A stretch of 64,000 bases of DNA, from positions 392,993,422-393,057,421 of the forward strand of contig NC_134355.1 in the NCBI RefSeq assembly GCF_048569485.1. Direction: 5' to 3'. Below are positions 44,605 through 56,880 of the stretch, piece after piece; the first letter of the stretch is position 1; every line of letters starts with the position of its first letter. The notes under the pieces are model-generated. The model did not search any database. It was given only the letters and a program-made list of their open reading frames with translations, and was not told the origin of the DNA. Origin of the DNA: Anomaloglossus baeobatrachus (taxonomy: Eukaryota > Chordata > Amphibia > Anura > Aromobatidae). Made by a program: the position numbers and the translations under genes.

Positions 44605-45961
44605 ATTAAGCGTTCTTCAATATGCATTAAAGAGATTATCCATTCTCTTCACTCCTTTGGATAAAATAACTGTCTTTAAGTGATAACTGGCTGCATAAGG
44701 AGCTTCCTTACTAATGTCCATAAAATGTAAGGGGTTATCTATCAAAAGATATATATCACCTATCCATTCAATAGGTGTTAGAAGTCTGAACACTGATAGT
44801 CACATTTACTAGAATGGGGATCCTGATTTCTGTTTTCCCTCCTTATAGCAGTTGGGATTAAATGGAGCTGCATGGTTACACATGTATACTCTTGGTAAAT
44901 TTTTATCTTATAGATTTGAAATGCACGGTCAAACAGTATATAAAACTCAAAGGCATAAAAACCATTATCTTACAATGTGCAATGAGTCTAACAGTGTGAA
45001 AAATACACAGATGTAAAATGGCTACTGCCTTAAAACTAATATATTTTCTTACGCATATGAAAATAGATATGTGCACAGTATAAAAACTGCAAGTCATTAC
45101 ATTTAATTATCTATATGTACACCATTAAGTCAGCACCATTGGATTCAGTGCAAGCTTTCATAAACTTTGGTGGTGTATTTTCTAAAGCAGTTGCTGACTT
45201 TGCAGCTTATGGCTCCAGTGTATTGTAACAAAAAGAAGTTTGTAAGATCCATATTTCCTTCATGTAAATTTTCAGTTTGTCCCTCATACGGTACACCACT
45301 AATACTGTGCTTTTTATAACCTTCATATGAAAAAAATGTAACATACCACATTTAACAATATAACTGTGTAAAATAATTAAATAGGTTCTAGGAAAGTTAA
45401 AAGAAAAAAGGTTGGAGATAATGAAAAGAGAATCTAGGACTGATTGTGCACTCATGTGTACTGTTTATGTCCGGATTTAGTGACTTGTCCAATCTTCTAT
45501 GGATCAAGTAGGCAAAAACATAAATGGTAACAGAATATAGTATACCTAAAAGGCTGCTAAACCCAACACATGGAATCTTACAGTGGTGTAATTCATATTT
45601 CCTTCATTATATGTTCTTTATAGTTAAAAAAATATATACATATGCCATGTATGTGCTAACAGAGCCTTATCGTAACCCTTTTATTATGTTAGAGTTGATG
45701 TAATGTTTGGTACTTCCTATAATGAAATTAATGTTCTCGTTGACAAAGTCTAACACCATATTTGACTCTTTGAAAGTAAGGAAATTCCATGATATGCACC
45801 ATTTCTTGAAAATAATTAATTAGCAAGTACCAGGACCAAATAATGTTCCATTGCACCACCCAGCCATGCCAGGACAGCTTTCATAAGTGTTCTTCCACAT
45901 CTTCAATGCAGCACATTCAAGAAGCAGAACTGGTATCTTCAATATATATTTAAGAAACCAT
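44605..45961 (-). other. Downstream region of the collagen gene, possible 3' UTR
   Basis: On the minus strand this follows the collagen stop codon at 45962-45964. A candidate AATAAA lies at 45680-45685 (minus), but AT-rich sequence offers several others, so the transcript end cannot be fixed. Short frames here look like chance. The part near 44690-44880 resembles a dispersed MITE. Confidence 0.35.
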
Positions 45962-46083
45962 TTATCTTCCGTTCAATCTTGCTCGTCCATGAGCAGTCGG
46001 ATAATAACAATCCACTGGGTTACACCTCCCACTTATACCGGGAGTTCCAGCAGGTCCTTGAGCTCCGGGAGGACCAAGGTCAC
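45962..46083 (-). CDS. FACIT collagen, terminal coding exon
   Basis: Minus strand. A polypyrimidine tract and AG at 46084-46085 precede the exon, which opens in phase 1 (GT completing a Gly codon). It encodes the last Gly-X-Y triplets (DLGPPGAQGPAGTPGISG), then RCNPVDCYYP and a short basic tail ending at TAA 45962-45964. Two cysteines four residues apart directly after the last triplet are the signature of the COL1/NC1 junction in fibril-associated collagens, where they help link the three chains. Intron phase and register match the exon at 49606-49683. The product would be a secreted extracellular-matrix protein on collagen fibrils. The family member (XII, XIV, XIX, XX, XXI or XXII) cannot be decided from 39 residues. 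Confidence 0.9.
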
Positions 46084-46926
46084 CTAAGAAAAAAAATCTT
46101 AACGTAAGTACTACATATGGTAAGTTTGTGTACTAATATACTTGAACCGCAAGACTTTGTGTTAGACACTACATTACTATTATTTTTCTTGGCCAAATGT
46201 CTGACTTCTGTGGAACCCAGTGGTTATGGGTGCTATGAACCTGTCTCTGCATTATAGTTTTAGGTTTTGATGGAAACCACAATGTAGATGTCAATAGAGC
46301 CTAATGACTGAAGAAATTAAAATATTAATATTGAAGAGGAAGTTATTTGTTTAATATTGTGCAAATATGACTAATATATGAACATATTACTGTACATACA
46401 TATTGTATGATGGTGGCTTTTTAGATCTTATGTAACATTATTATTATTGGTCAATTTATTTGTTGCTTATTGATTGTAATGATGATTACTCAGTGTAAAA
46501 ACACCAAACCATCCATGATCAAGATCAACTGGTCATACATAAAAGTTGTTTGCATTATTAGAAAATGTAAGTTTCGGCCATAGTGACACTTTCATTTGCA
46601 ATGGATATGTTCGCATAATGCATCAGTCAGTGATGGAGCACTTGGGGATTAGGCGAGGATTGATGAACCTTCAATGATTTCAATGATGGAAATTCCCATA
46701 AGTTGCACAGAATGTTTCAAACCAATAATAATTTGTCATTTGAAAAGCTGTTCTGCGTATGGGTTGCACATTATTCCCTAATTATTCCAGTTGAAAGGCA
46801 AATCAAGATATCCCATTATTCATTACTGATAGCTAAAATGTTATAACTAACTAAACTTAAAAAAGCAGATTAGAAGCCTATTGGAATCAAGTACTTATAA
46901 TTATATAATTGGCATCCTATAAAATA

Positions 46927-47709
46927 CAGTGAAACCTTGGATTATGAACATAATTGGTTCCGGGAGTTTGCTCTTAAACCAAGTTACTCTTATATCAAAG
47001 CGAATTTTCCCAAAGGAAATAATTGAAATGCAGACAATTCGCTGCACAGCCCAAAACTATTTACTGTATTTATACAAACTTATTACTTTAATACAAAATA
47101 ATGTACTGTATTCATATAAAATCATTACAGTACACTAATACAAAGTACTGTGCACTGCAGTACAGTAAAAGCATATAAAACAAATTAAATTGTACGTTAA
47201 CTTACAATAGAATTGTTGGTGTGCGGGAGGTACAATACAAGCAATGTGCTGTACTGTTTATCAATAAGAAAGTACAATTCTGTATCCACAAATGCAAATT
47301 GATAGACATGCTATATAGTATATACTGTACTGTACAATGGTATATTGTGTACAGTATACAGGGAAAAAAACAGAAATATCCAACATCCAAATCCCAGTAG
47401 AAATCTCTTAAAATGTATCCATTTATTAGGTATGCATTAAAATCCCTTTCCTCTTTAAAACAATGCACACGTTGCAATATGTGACGCATTTCGGACTTAT
47501 CGTCCTTAGTCTGAAACTACATATGTACAGAAATTTACCTCTAGAGCAGGTCAGAGCGCGGTGAAAGGACAGAACCGGAAGTATACATGGTGAGTATTTG
47601 CTCTTATTGCAAAGCATTGCTCATAAACTAAGTTGCAAATTTTCAGAAAGCTTTGCTTGTCTTGCAAAACGCTCTCAAACCAAGTTACTCTTAATCCAAG
47701 GTTCCACTG
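46927..47709. mobile_element. Mariner/Tc1-type non-autonomous element
   Basis: Ends CAGTGAAACCTTGGATTATG and the inverse near 47690-47709 (TCCAAGGTTCCACTG), each flanked by TA. Subterminal words ACCAAGTTACTCTTA occur at both ends. The interior (47370-47590) is a different repeat containing GCATTTCGGACTTATCGTCC, possibly nested. No transposase. Confidence 0.85.
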
Positions 47710-48075
47710 TACTTTCTTTGAGTTCTATTGGTAGGATAAGAGAACCTTGTAGATAGTAATGGAAACCACAACACTACAGATATGAAAATTATTTTATAGT
47801 TCCAACAGTTTTTAGAAATAACACATAATTATAATGGATTACATCTTGGCGCTGCTGTTCTTTACTCGTTCTCCACTCATTGCACTACTATCTGCAAGAA
47901 TTGAGCAGATCAGACAAAATTTAAATTTGCCAAATTGGGTGTATTTTATGAAGTTTGCAATGAAATTATTTGCTGCAAATTAAATGTTCCTTATTATGCT
48001 CCAGGGTCTCTCCTGAAGCTCCTGGGCCCCAGTACAAAATCAGTGACAATATTCTGAGCTATTTCTATTACTGAC

Positions 48076-48475
48076 TAGAGATGAGCAAACCTGAGGTTTG
48101 CTTTTTGAACCAAACACCAACTTAAAAAATCAAGATTTGGGTTTGGATGCTTTACATGCGAATTTCACTTACGTGAGTAATACTATGCTCAGGTACCCTT
48201 GATGCTCAGCCCTGTGCTAGCCGCTTGCAGTGTTTGAACTGCGCACACTGGGGGTAACATCAGCACAATTACATGTAGTGTGCAACCCAAAAACTTGTTT
48301 GAAAAATTCCGCAGACCCTCCTCCGGAAGTGATCTGCTTATGGCTGGCTGTGTGTGGGTGGAAACTCAAACTACCAATCAGTAACTTGCTCCGGTGTTTG
48401 GGTCAAGCTTGAGCCAGTGGAGGCTCAGCTCCTTTGCTGCTGGTGAACCAAACCTCCATGGAACCACTCATCTTT
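48076..48475. mobile_element. hAT MITE, 400 bp
   Basis: Ends TAGAGATGAGCAAACCTGAG and a degenerate GAACCACTCATCTTTA. Flanks TTACTGAC and CTACTGAT agree at six of eight positions. It lies in the collagen intron. Confidence 0.75.
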
Positions 48476-48777
48476 ACTACTGATGTCTTTTTGTGGCATA
48501 TGGATTTTCAGCACCCCAGGCCCAAGGGCCCAAGTGCAGCAGCTCCCTATGCACCTTAATAACAATAGCACTGTAATATACAATTCAAAAATGAAAAAGT
48601 GTATAAATTATATCTCTGACGTACACCTTTATCTGCACAAGGACAGCTATTACTCCCGGCATTCCCATACACTTGCATTCTTGAATTAGTTGTAATTGTG
48701 TGTTGTGTTAATAGTGAGAGTGTCTTGTCAGCCATTGGCAAACAACTGTGAAGATAGCTTATCTCTAGGAAAAGTAA

Positions 48778-49182
48778 AGGCCCAGTCACACACAACGACT
48801 TACCAGCGATCCTGAAAATGATGTGACCTGATAGGGATCGCAGATAAGTCGCTGGGAGGTCGCAGGTGAGATGTCACACAGTCAGATCTTACCAGCAATG
48901 CAGGAACAATGCAGGTCACAGTAGCGACCCGTATAACGATCTCAGCAGTCACTGTGATCCTGTCACAGTGTCAAACACAGTGATGTGTCCTGCCCAGCAG
49001 GACATCGCCTTTGAAGAAAATGGCCTGGACCATTCTGCAACGACTGGATCTCACAGCAGGGGCCTGACCGCTGGTAGGTGTCACACATAACAAGATTGCT
49101 AATGGGATCGCTACTGTGTCACGGAAACCATGACTCAGCTGCGATCTCGCTAGCGATCTCGTTATGTGTAACCGTACCTTTA
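48778..49182. mobile_element. GCGATC-type MITE
   Basis: The left end AAAGGCCCAGTCACACACAA is mirrored by GTTATGTGTAACCGTACCTTT. CGATCTCGCTAGCGATCTCG near 49142 and related words match the element at 34609-35348 and, more distantly, 15118-15676. Confidence 0.7.
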
Positions 49183-49605
49183 AAAGGATTGTTCATTATA
49201 ATTCAATATGCCTGATCCTACTCTCTCCAAAATTATCTATCCTGACATAGTTATCAGAATGGTTTGTTGGGGTAACTTGGACTGCCTTCCAATCCTATTG
49301 AAATTGGTGGGTTTGTCTGCTTTTAATATAATGTACATAGGGTTGATAATAGTATCTGTAAAAAAATGTAGCTTATGGAACAGCTGTTAAATATATAAAT
49401 TAAGTTGAAAGTGAAAAATGTCCTTGTAACAGTTATGTATCAATATGGTTTCATGCTGTAACAAAAATAGTATTCAATGAATGAACTAAATTTATTCCTA
49501 ATCATCAAAGTATTTGACTCATATAATAAAACATTGCTTAAAGCCAACAGAACTGTTTCAGCAAAGAAATACAGAAAAACACAGAAGGCAATGGGAAGTG
49601 ATTAC

Positions 49606-49683
49606 CTGTAGGTCCTGTGGGGCCTGGACTCCCTGGAAGACCAATTCCGAATTCACCTCTTTCACCTTTCTGTCCTCGTAAAC
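49606..49683 (-). CDS. FACIT collagen, internal Gly-X-Y exon
   Basis: Minus-strand exon of 78 bases between an AG acceptor (49684-49685) and a GT donor (49604-49605), both in phase 1. It encodes LRGQKGERGEFG, I, then GLPGSPGPTGPTG: a collagen triple-helix segment with one interruption (G-I-G). Such imperfections are common in the COL1 domain of fibril-associated collagens. It joins in register to the terminal exon 3.5 kb away. Exon length and phase fit the collagen pattern. Earlier exons were not found up to 64000 and must lie beyond the window. Confidence 0.9.
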
Positions 49684-49685
49684 CT

Positions 49686-51234
49686 ATTAAAAAGAAGAAA
49701 CAAATAATACATGAACACTGAATGTGCACAGAATGCCTCTTTAACTGCCTCCGTATTGCTGCAATGTAACTGCATGCCAATAATAGAAACTTAGAGACAG
49801 TCAATAAAATAAGCAGTAATATCCAGTGACTGACGGACTGACGTACATACAAAACAATAACATTTAAGAAGCTGAGCGTAGCACAATGGCACGTAATTGA
49901 ACCATTTAGCAAAACTGGTCATCATAAGGTGCCAAATTACACAGAATGTTATAACTCTTGAGGGAGCCACATAATATTACGCTTTAAACACAAAAGGTTT
50001 TCCTTATGTGTTTATAGCTGTATTATTACTGGTGTATATCATAACCAATGTTATGCAAACAATAAAATCATAATAACAAAGCATTAAAAAAGAAATGACA
50101 AAATAATGTGAATATTGGGATGTGTGGAACCATAAAATATAAACAAAGCCTAGCAGTAGCGCACCGCATTATATAGAGCTCATAGTGGTGAATGTTTAGT
50201 TTATGGCACAGTGTCTATTCTATAACATTCACACTCTTGGATCTTTATTTATTTAGTAAAATTGACCCAAAGAGAAATAATGTTTTATTGAAAAATCTGT
50301 AAAATTAGTTTCAATTTATAAATATTTTTTTACTCCGTTATCACCAGATGATACGTGATAACGTGACCAATTGGAAATAACTCTTCTACATTTTGAAAAG
50401 TGCCAGTTGGAGGATGGATACAATTTTTTTTTTAAATCATCAAATATGCATTTTAGATTGCAATAATTATGTTAAAAATCTAAAGTATATAACATACAGT
50501 AGTGCTTTCACCAATTCATCTGGAAATATGTAGTTGAATTTACTGTAGATAGACAGCTAGTCTCAAGGCAACATGGGAAAGTTTACATAGTTTGGTACAA
50601 AACAAATAAATTGAGTCCTAGCTGAAAAGGTTGAAAGGTTCATACAATATTCTATATGTATAAAAATATATCAACCAGAACCTGGAGCAGTCAACAGAAC
50701 TGTCATGGCTCCAGAACTGGAGTACAAAATTATTTCCCAAAACAATACTTCTAAAACTATAACACCCTTCAGCACTCTACTTTGTCACATGAAACTCTCC
50801 AGAAGCGTCCATCTGCAGTCCAGATATAGTTCCTCTGCACCTGAAGAAAATATTATTAGATGCTGTACATTTTAAACAGTTTTTTCCTTTGGTTACATGC
50901 ACTTCTTTGATGGAATTAGGTTTTGCACCCTCCAGCTTTTTTCTGTGAAAACCCCAGTCAGTAGTTGTATAAGACAAAGCTATGCATAACCATTACAAGA
51001 TCCGGTTTCCACCAAGATTTATTCAATATGCTCCAAAAATTCAAATAAAGATTCAAGATAAATATTACACATAGCTGCACGCCTTACACAAGCTCAACTC
51101 AGAGTTTCCCCTCATGGCTTTTTCTGGGACATCATGAAATGCATGAAATGATTTTAATCTTGAGAGTATATTGAATGAATGTTGCCGTAAACTGGATCTA
51201 GTAATGGTAATGCATTACGCAGAACTTTATCTCT
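49686..51234 (-). other. Intronic sequence of the collagen gene, no exon seen
   Basis: Upstream of the 49606-49683 exon in gene orientation. No Gly-X-Y coding stretch with splice sites was recognised. The minus-strand frame at 50777-50977 is not collagenous and has no family resemblance. Confidence 0.5.
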
Positions 51235-51667
51235 TAGGCTAAGGACACACGGCGAGTAAAACGGAGCGAGTGGAATGCAATAAAAAAAATCACATTCCAC
51301 ATGGACCAATGTTACTCTATGGGGTCGCTCACATGTGTAATTTTTTTCTCAGCCCTAATCGGGCCAAGAAAACAATCGCAGCATGGTGGATTCCGATTAG
51401 TTTTCACTCACTCTCATACAAGTTTATGAGTGCGAGAGAAAAAATGTAATGCAAGTGCAGTGTGATAATTGCATCAGCTGACAATGGAGGAGATGGAGAG
51501 TTTAGTCCCTCCCTCGCCTCCACAGCACACGCCTTCTCCTCCACAGCTGTGCTGTGATTGCAGGATTGCATTACAGTGGCATGACACTCAGCATACAATC
51601 GCAGCAGAACGGAAGCCAAGTGTCATGTGATACACTCGTAGTAATGCTTGTGTGGCCCCAGCCTTAG
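51235..51667. mobile_element. MITE with CTAAGGACACACGGCGAG end
   Basis: The left end TTAGGCTAAGGACACACGGC is mirrored by TTGTGTGGCCCCAGCCTTAG. GCGAGTG / CACTCGT words occur inside. Non-autonomous; the CACAC-type ends resemble other frog MITEs. Confidence 0.65.
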
Positions 51668-53928
51668 AAAAACTGAAATTTGCATAGAACTCCCATGAAA
51701 TCCTGAGTGGAATTTGCAAAAGTGAATTCCATCAAACAAGTGTGTGTAACAAAAGGAAGGCAATCATTGGAAAACTGTACAAGATCTATCTAAGGGCATC
51801 TTCTCCAGGTGATGGATAGAAATATCCTGATTGTACAGGGTCACTTCAGTAGCGTTTCATGTGACATCGTAGGAGTCTGATGTTTTTCAAGAAGAATCCA
51901 AGGTGTTTATATTAAAAAATGACTTAGACTAGTTTATATTTAACGATTGCATATCTGATGAAACATTTATATGTAATAAAAACAATAAAGTCCACGAAAA
52001 ATACAAATAGGAACAGCAGTAAATTAGAAGACCTTCAGGAACCATAATGCCTGTAATAACCCAGAGACTAGTTAGTCATTAGTAACAACAGACCTTTTCC
52101 TATAGTGTCAGTTCTTTCAGGGTCACAATCCATGAACTTAGATGAACTGAAGCTAGAAATTAATTAGGATGCCGCTCTTTAATACCTCACAACAACTAGA
52201 AAACTGACAATTTGTTCATCAAAATATGTTGAGTTTGACTTGGGGCATGACATAGATTGTGTGGCTGCAAGTCCTAGAAGTATATTAAGGACATCTGTTA
52301 ATTTAAAAACAAAATATAGTGTATTTCATTCCGAAAACAAATTGAGTTTGACTATTTTTACATGTTGTTGCGATGTATTTATCTTTTATTTTACAGAAAA
52401 ACCTATTAAGGTTTGTTTAGAGCACTCACAACCAATGTAGTTGCATTTTCTGTTGTCACTTTAGTAGCAATAAAGAGAACCAAATACCAGGCTTTGACAA
52501 TTACAAATATAAGGTCAATAGATGAGTTGATAGAAAGTTTATAACAGTATTTTGAGGTCATCAAGTTTTATCATATATCCTTTAACTACACAAGTGAGAC
52601 CATTGTATTATAGACCCCATATTTTTAAGATTACAAAATACTAGAATAAATTTTAGCCTCTTTAACCAAGTCCTGATATCATTACAAGTCAAACTAAATA
52701 AGAAATATGTAACTGTCTTTGGCAAAATTAGCATGCAAGGACAAATGACTGTCGACAGAACTCCTCTAAATCCAGATCCACACTGGGTATGTATACTTGA
52801 AGGATCATTTGATGATAACAAAAAGGAAGTGCAATATTAACAATTTCCCATGATATGTGTCAACTTTCATTCCAATGAACACACATGGATATTTTATCAT
52901 TCGGTTTAATGTACTCCTTTTAAGTACGATCTCAGTATATATCCTCCAACCACAAAGTGACCTCTTAATACAAGCAGTCTATTCATGTCACATTTTTCCC
53001 AGTTTAGGAATCCTTAGAACGTTACATCTTGCTACTGAGATTAAGGTCTCCATAAATCTTTTTTTTCCCAACATAAAAAAGTAAAGTTTTAGGCCTTTGG
53101 AGCACTTGCTCAGTGAATAGATAAAAATTAAAAGTGAAAGGCTGTGAGTGACCATGCGGTGCAGTCAATTCATGTAACTTGAACTAAAATGTGCTCTGGC
53201 AGATTTCTGTCAAGTGAAGCCCACAGCAGCATAGCCCGCATTCCCAGTGTGAGGACGTACCAGGGAAGACGAAAGCTTGTATATTGACGATCTAAGACGA
53301 GTGCTAATGTCTGAAGTATATCTACATTCATTTTTGCAATTTACAAGGACACAACCCATGCCTCATACAAGCATGCTACATTTTTAAAACATTGTCTGAT
53401 CACAGCTGTAAGTACATGCAGCCAAGCTCATGCAGTTTGCTAAAACAAACACATACAATTTCATGCTAATAATTAATGTAAATACCTTTATGCCCAAAAA
53501 TGACAAACATATTCTACTTTTCACTCCTAAAATACTTTTGTTATTTTTGGGCATAAAAGTATTTACATCAATCTTTCTGGTTAACATGATACCTCAATAT
53601 AATTTTGTTTTGTACAAAAACATTTTTACAACAGCTGCACTATACTGCATTTCTGATATCCTGTTATATAGTATTGTGATTTTTTATAAATAACAGCATG
53701 TTATTTAGTATTACCCACTAAATCAGGAGGATATTTAATGTATAGACATGTTATTTATGCTTTTTAGGGTATATTTGTACTTGGCAGAATTGTTGCCAAA
53801 AATGTGGCAGTTTTCCCAATTATTGGTTTGCAGACATCCATGCTGCTGTTTGCAAAAACAACACTTTTTACATTGTAGATTTTGCATAAACTATAAACTG
53901 TGGCTCCATACTTAACCAGCCTGGATGA
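51668..53928. other. Non-coding stretch
   Basis: AT-rich. Between 53430 and 53590 a stretch around TAAATACCTTTATGCCCAAA recurs inverted (TTTGGGCATAAAAGTATTTAC), an imperfect hairpin of about 60-base arms that gives mirrored frames (NVNTFMPKN) on both strands. No gene recognised. Confidence 0.5.
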
Positions 53929-53936
53929 CTCAAGGA

Positions 53937-54340
53937 CAGAGATGAGCGAACCTGAACAGTAAAGTTCGGTGTAAGTATTGATCATGGATTTTACAAAACA
54001 ATCAGTGTTCAAGTGTGGAGTTCAGATGCTTTACGTATGATGACTCGAGTGAGCATTGGTGTGCTTGGGTACGCTTGGTGTTCTGTCCAGTGTGAGCCAC
54101 TTGCAGTGTTTGTATGTCTTGAACTGAGGGTATGATCAGCATTATTGTATGAAATGTGTACAAAAAAAAAAGAAAAAAGATCCACCCTTTCTCGCCTGGA
54201 AATGCTCTGTTTATGGCTGGCTGAATGTAGGCGGAGAGCCGAACTGCACATTTAGTGACTTCCAATGGGGTTTAGGTCAAGTTTTTCAAAGGTCAGCTGA
54301 ACCCACCGAACCGGAACGTCAGCAGGTCTGCTCATCTGTA
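53937..54340. mobile_element. hAT MITE with perfect 8-bp duplication
   Basis: Ends CAGAGATGAGCGAACCTG and CAGGTCTGCTCATCTGTA (degenerate inverted repeats). The octamer CTCAAGGA is exact at 53929-53936 and 54341-54348, proving hAT-type integration. An A-rich tract lies at 54163-54178. Non-coding. Confidence 0.92.
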
Positions 54341-54348
54341 CTCAAGGA

Positions 54349-55560
54349 CTTTCTCAAGGACAATATTTTCACATTGGCGGGGGAGGTTGGAACACATTTG
54401 TTGTCTCTCAGGGTTGTTTTTTGTTCCCCTTCTTCCGAGAGCCGTAACGTTTTTATTTTTCCGTCAATCTTGCTGTATGAGGGCTTGTTTTTTTTAAATG
54501 AAACCATAAGTTTTACCATATAGTGTACTGGAAAGCGGCAACAAAATTCCAAGTGAAATAAAAATTGCAAAAAAGTTGAATTGCATGATTGTTTTTTGAT
54601 ATTTTATTCACCATGTTCACTATATGGTAAAATTCATGTGTCAGTGTGATGCCTCAGGTCGGTATGAGTTCGTAGACACCAAACATGTATAGGTTTACTT
54701 TTATCTAAGGGGTAAAAAATATTCACAAGTTTGTCCAAAAAAGTGACACTTTTTGCACCATTTTCCATGACCATTAGGATCTATGGCTCAGTGACAGCTT
54801 GTTTTTTTGCATTTCTAGCTGACATTTTTAATGGTACCATTTTTGTGCATATGATACATTTTGATCGCCTGTTGTTGCATTTTGCGCAAAATGTGCAGTG
54901 ACCAAGGCGTTTGGAATTTTTTTGCGGCTACGCCGCTTACCGATCAGCTTGACTTTATATTTTGATAGATCGGAAATTTCTGAATGCAGTGATACCAAAT
55001 GTGTGTATATTTTTTTATATTTTTAACTCTTTAATTTTCAATGGGGTGAAAGGGGGGGGCGATTTGAATTTTTGTTTTTTTTTTTAATTTTTTTACATTT
55101 TTATTTTACTAGTCCCCTAGAGGACTATAAGGATCAGCAGTATGATTGCTCATCCATTTGTGTTAATCATAGCTACACAGCTGAGATCACCAGAAATGAT
55201 CATGTCTTATAACAGGCAGTGCTCTGCCGGCTGTTACAGGAAGTGAGTCATGATAGCTACAGGAGACATAACATCAACCAATGGCCCGACATGATCATGT
55301 CACGTGACTTCTGATGGCGACGAGTGTGTGAACATTTACTGCGGCGGGGATTTAAATTGCATTGTCACAGTTTGACAGAGGGGTTAACAGGTGCAGGTGG
55401 ATTGTGGATCCACCTGCACCTGCAAGGCACACATGTTTGCTGTACAAATCAGCAGAAATGTACGCGGAATTACCCCCAGCTGTCCGCAGCAGCCACAGGT
55501 AATTACAGCTTGATGGCTTAGGACGTACCAGTATGGCCCACGGTTGTTAAGGGGTTAATG
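54349..55560. repeat. Long dispersed repeat ending TTAAGGGGTTAATG
   Basis: Text such as CTTCCGAGAGCCGTAACGTT and the terminal TTAAGGGGTTAATG is typical of a frog interspersed family; the end is shared with the repeat at 1196-1731. GC-richer toward the right. Class not recognised and the left border is uncertain. Confidence 0.55.
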
Positions 55561-56436
55561 TTTAGTTTTGGCCAGCTTTATTGATGCTTTGTTTTGTACC
55601 AAACATTACTATAAGCTTAACTTGTAAAGGAAAAAGACCACACACATGAACTTCCAGGAAACAGGTTACCATATATCATACAAAATAAACTTTATTTCAT
55701 GATTTGAAGATACATGCTATGAACCGCATTGACAATTATCAGGTAAGGATTTTGCATAGCTGAATAACAAATTTGAAAAAACATTTAGAATTGTAGGCTC
55801 ATCATTCATTGAGCTGCAGTAAATACAGTAAAACACTTAGGCTCTCTTTACGCTGGCATTTGTTGCTTTCTCTCCAAGGGTCTTGCATTATTGACATTAG
55901 GAATCGAATAGTCTACAATTCTTTCCTTGCCTTCTTGATTCATCATAACTATTTCTTTTATTAATGAAAGCCATGATGCTAGTGTGAAGAGAACCTAACC
56001 CTTCTTTATTAAGCAATTAATTCATTCATAGTTTAGACCAGTTTTCTCAACTCTAGCCTTAAAGAACTCCCAACAGTTTATGATTTAGGGATATTCGATA
56101 TTAAATAAAGCTGTCTTTTTTATAAGGCCTTGACAAAAATTATATTATTCCTTGGGTAATACTGAGAAAATCCAGAAAACATGAATTAATGGGTGTACTA
56201 AGGAGTGGAGTTGAGAAATAATATTTTTTCACTGCACTTCAAAAGGTAAAATGAAAGAAAAATGATCTGAAATATGAGCCCTTTGTAAAGGGGTTTTATG
56301 TACCAAAAATGAATAAACAGTACTAATAAATACCATAGTAGATATTTAAAAAATCATAATACTTTACAATATGGTAAGGAATAGTTTGATTGAAATCTTT
56401 TCGATATCTTTGAGAAGATCACCTTGTGAAGTCTAT
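55561..56436. other. Non-coding stretch
   Basis: No gene, RNA or element ends recognised. Confidence 0.5.
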
Positions 56437-56880
56437 AGCTGGGTTTACACACTGCAACATCGCAAAGGACATCGCTGTAACGTCACCGGTTTGGTGACGC
56501 AATAGCGACCTCCCTAAGTCTCTGCTAAGTCTCTGGTGAGCGTTCAAACAGGCAAACCTGGCCAACAACTCAACAGCGATCCGGACCTGCAGAGCGACCT
56601 AGCTGGTTGTTGGGGACGTTGATAAGCAGCCTTTTGAAAGGGAAGTTGCTTACAAAGTCGCTGCAAAGTCTTCACACACTGAAACTTCATGCTGCACAGC
56701 GGGAAACAAAGGACCTAGGAATGGTCCTGAATGATTTGTAACGATTACAACTTCACAGCAGGGGCCGGGTCGCTGATAGGTTTCACACACTGCAACATCG
56801 CAAACAACATCGCTATTGCGTCACAAAACCGGTGACGTTACAGCGATGTCGTTTGAGATGTTGCAGTGTGTAAACCCAGC
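56437..56880. mobile_element. MITE with 70-base inverted repeats (CATCGC-rich)
   Basis: The left end GCTGGGTTTACACACTGCAA is exactly mirrored at 56861-56880, and pairing continues through CATCGCTGTAACGTCACCGG. Probably a member of the GCGAT/TAA-flanked group, though the flanking bases (ATA, TTA) are not identical. Confidence 0.85.

Larger units (their letters stand above)
46084..49605 (-). other. Intron of the collagen gene, 3.5 kb
   Basis: Bounded by a GT donor at 49604-49605 and an AG acceptor at 46084-46085 (minus). It contains a mariner-type MITE (46927-47709), a hAT MITE (48076-48475) and a GCGATC-type MITE (about 48778-49182). No further exon was seen inside. Confidence 0.8.

Noticed and set aside
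54319-54570. Possible coding frames at the MITE/repeat boundary on both strands
   Set aside because: They straddle an element border (54340) and have no family resemblance.
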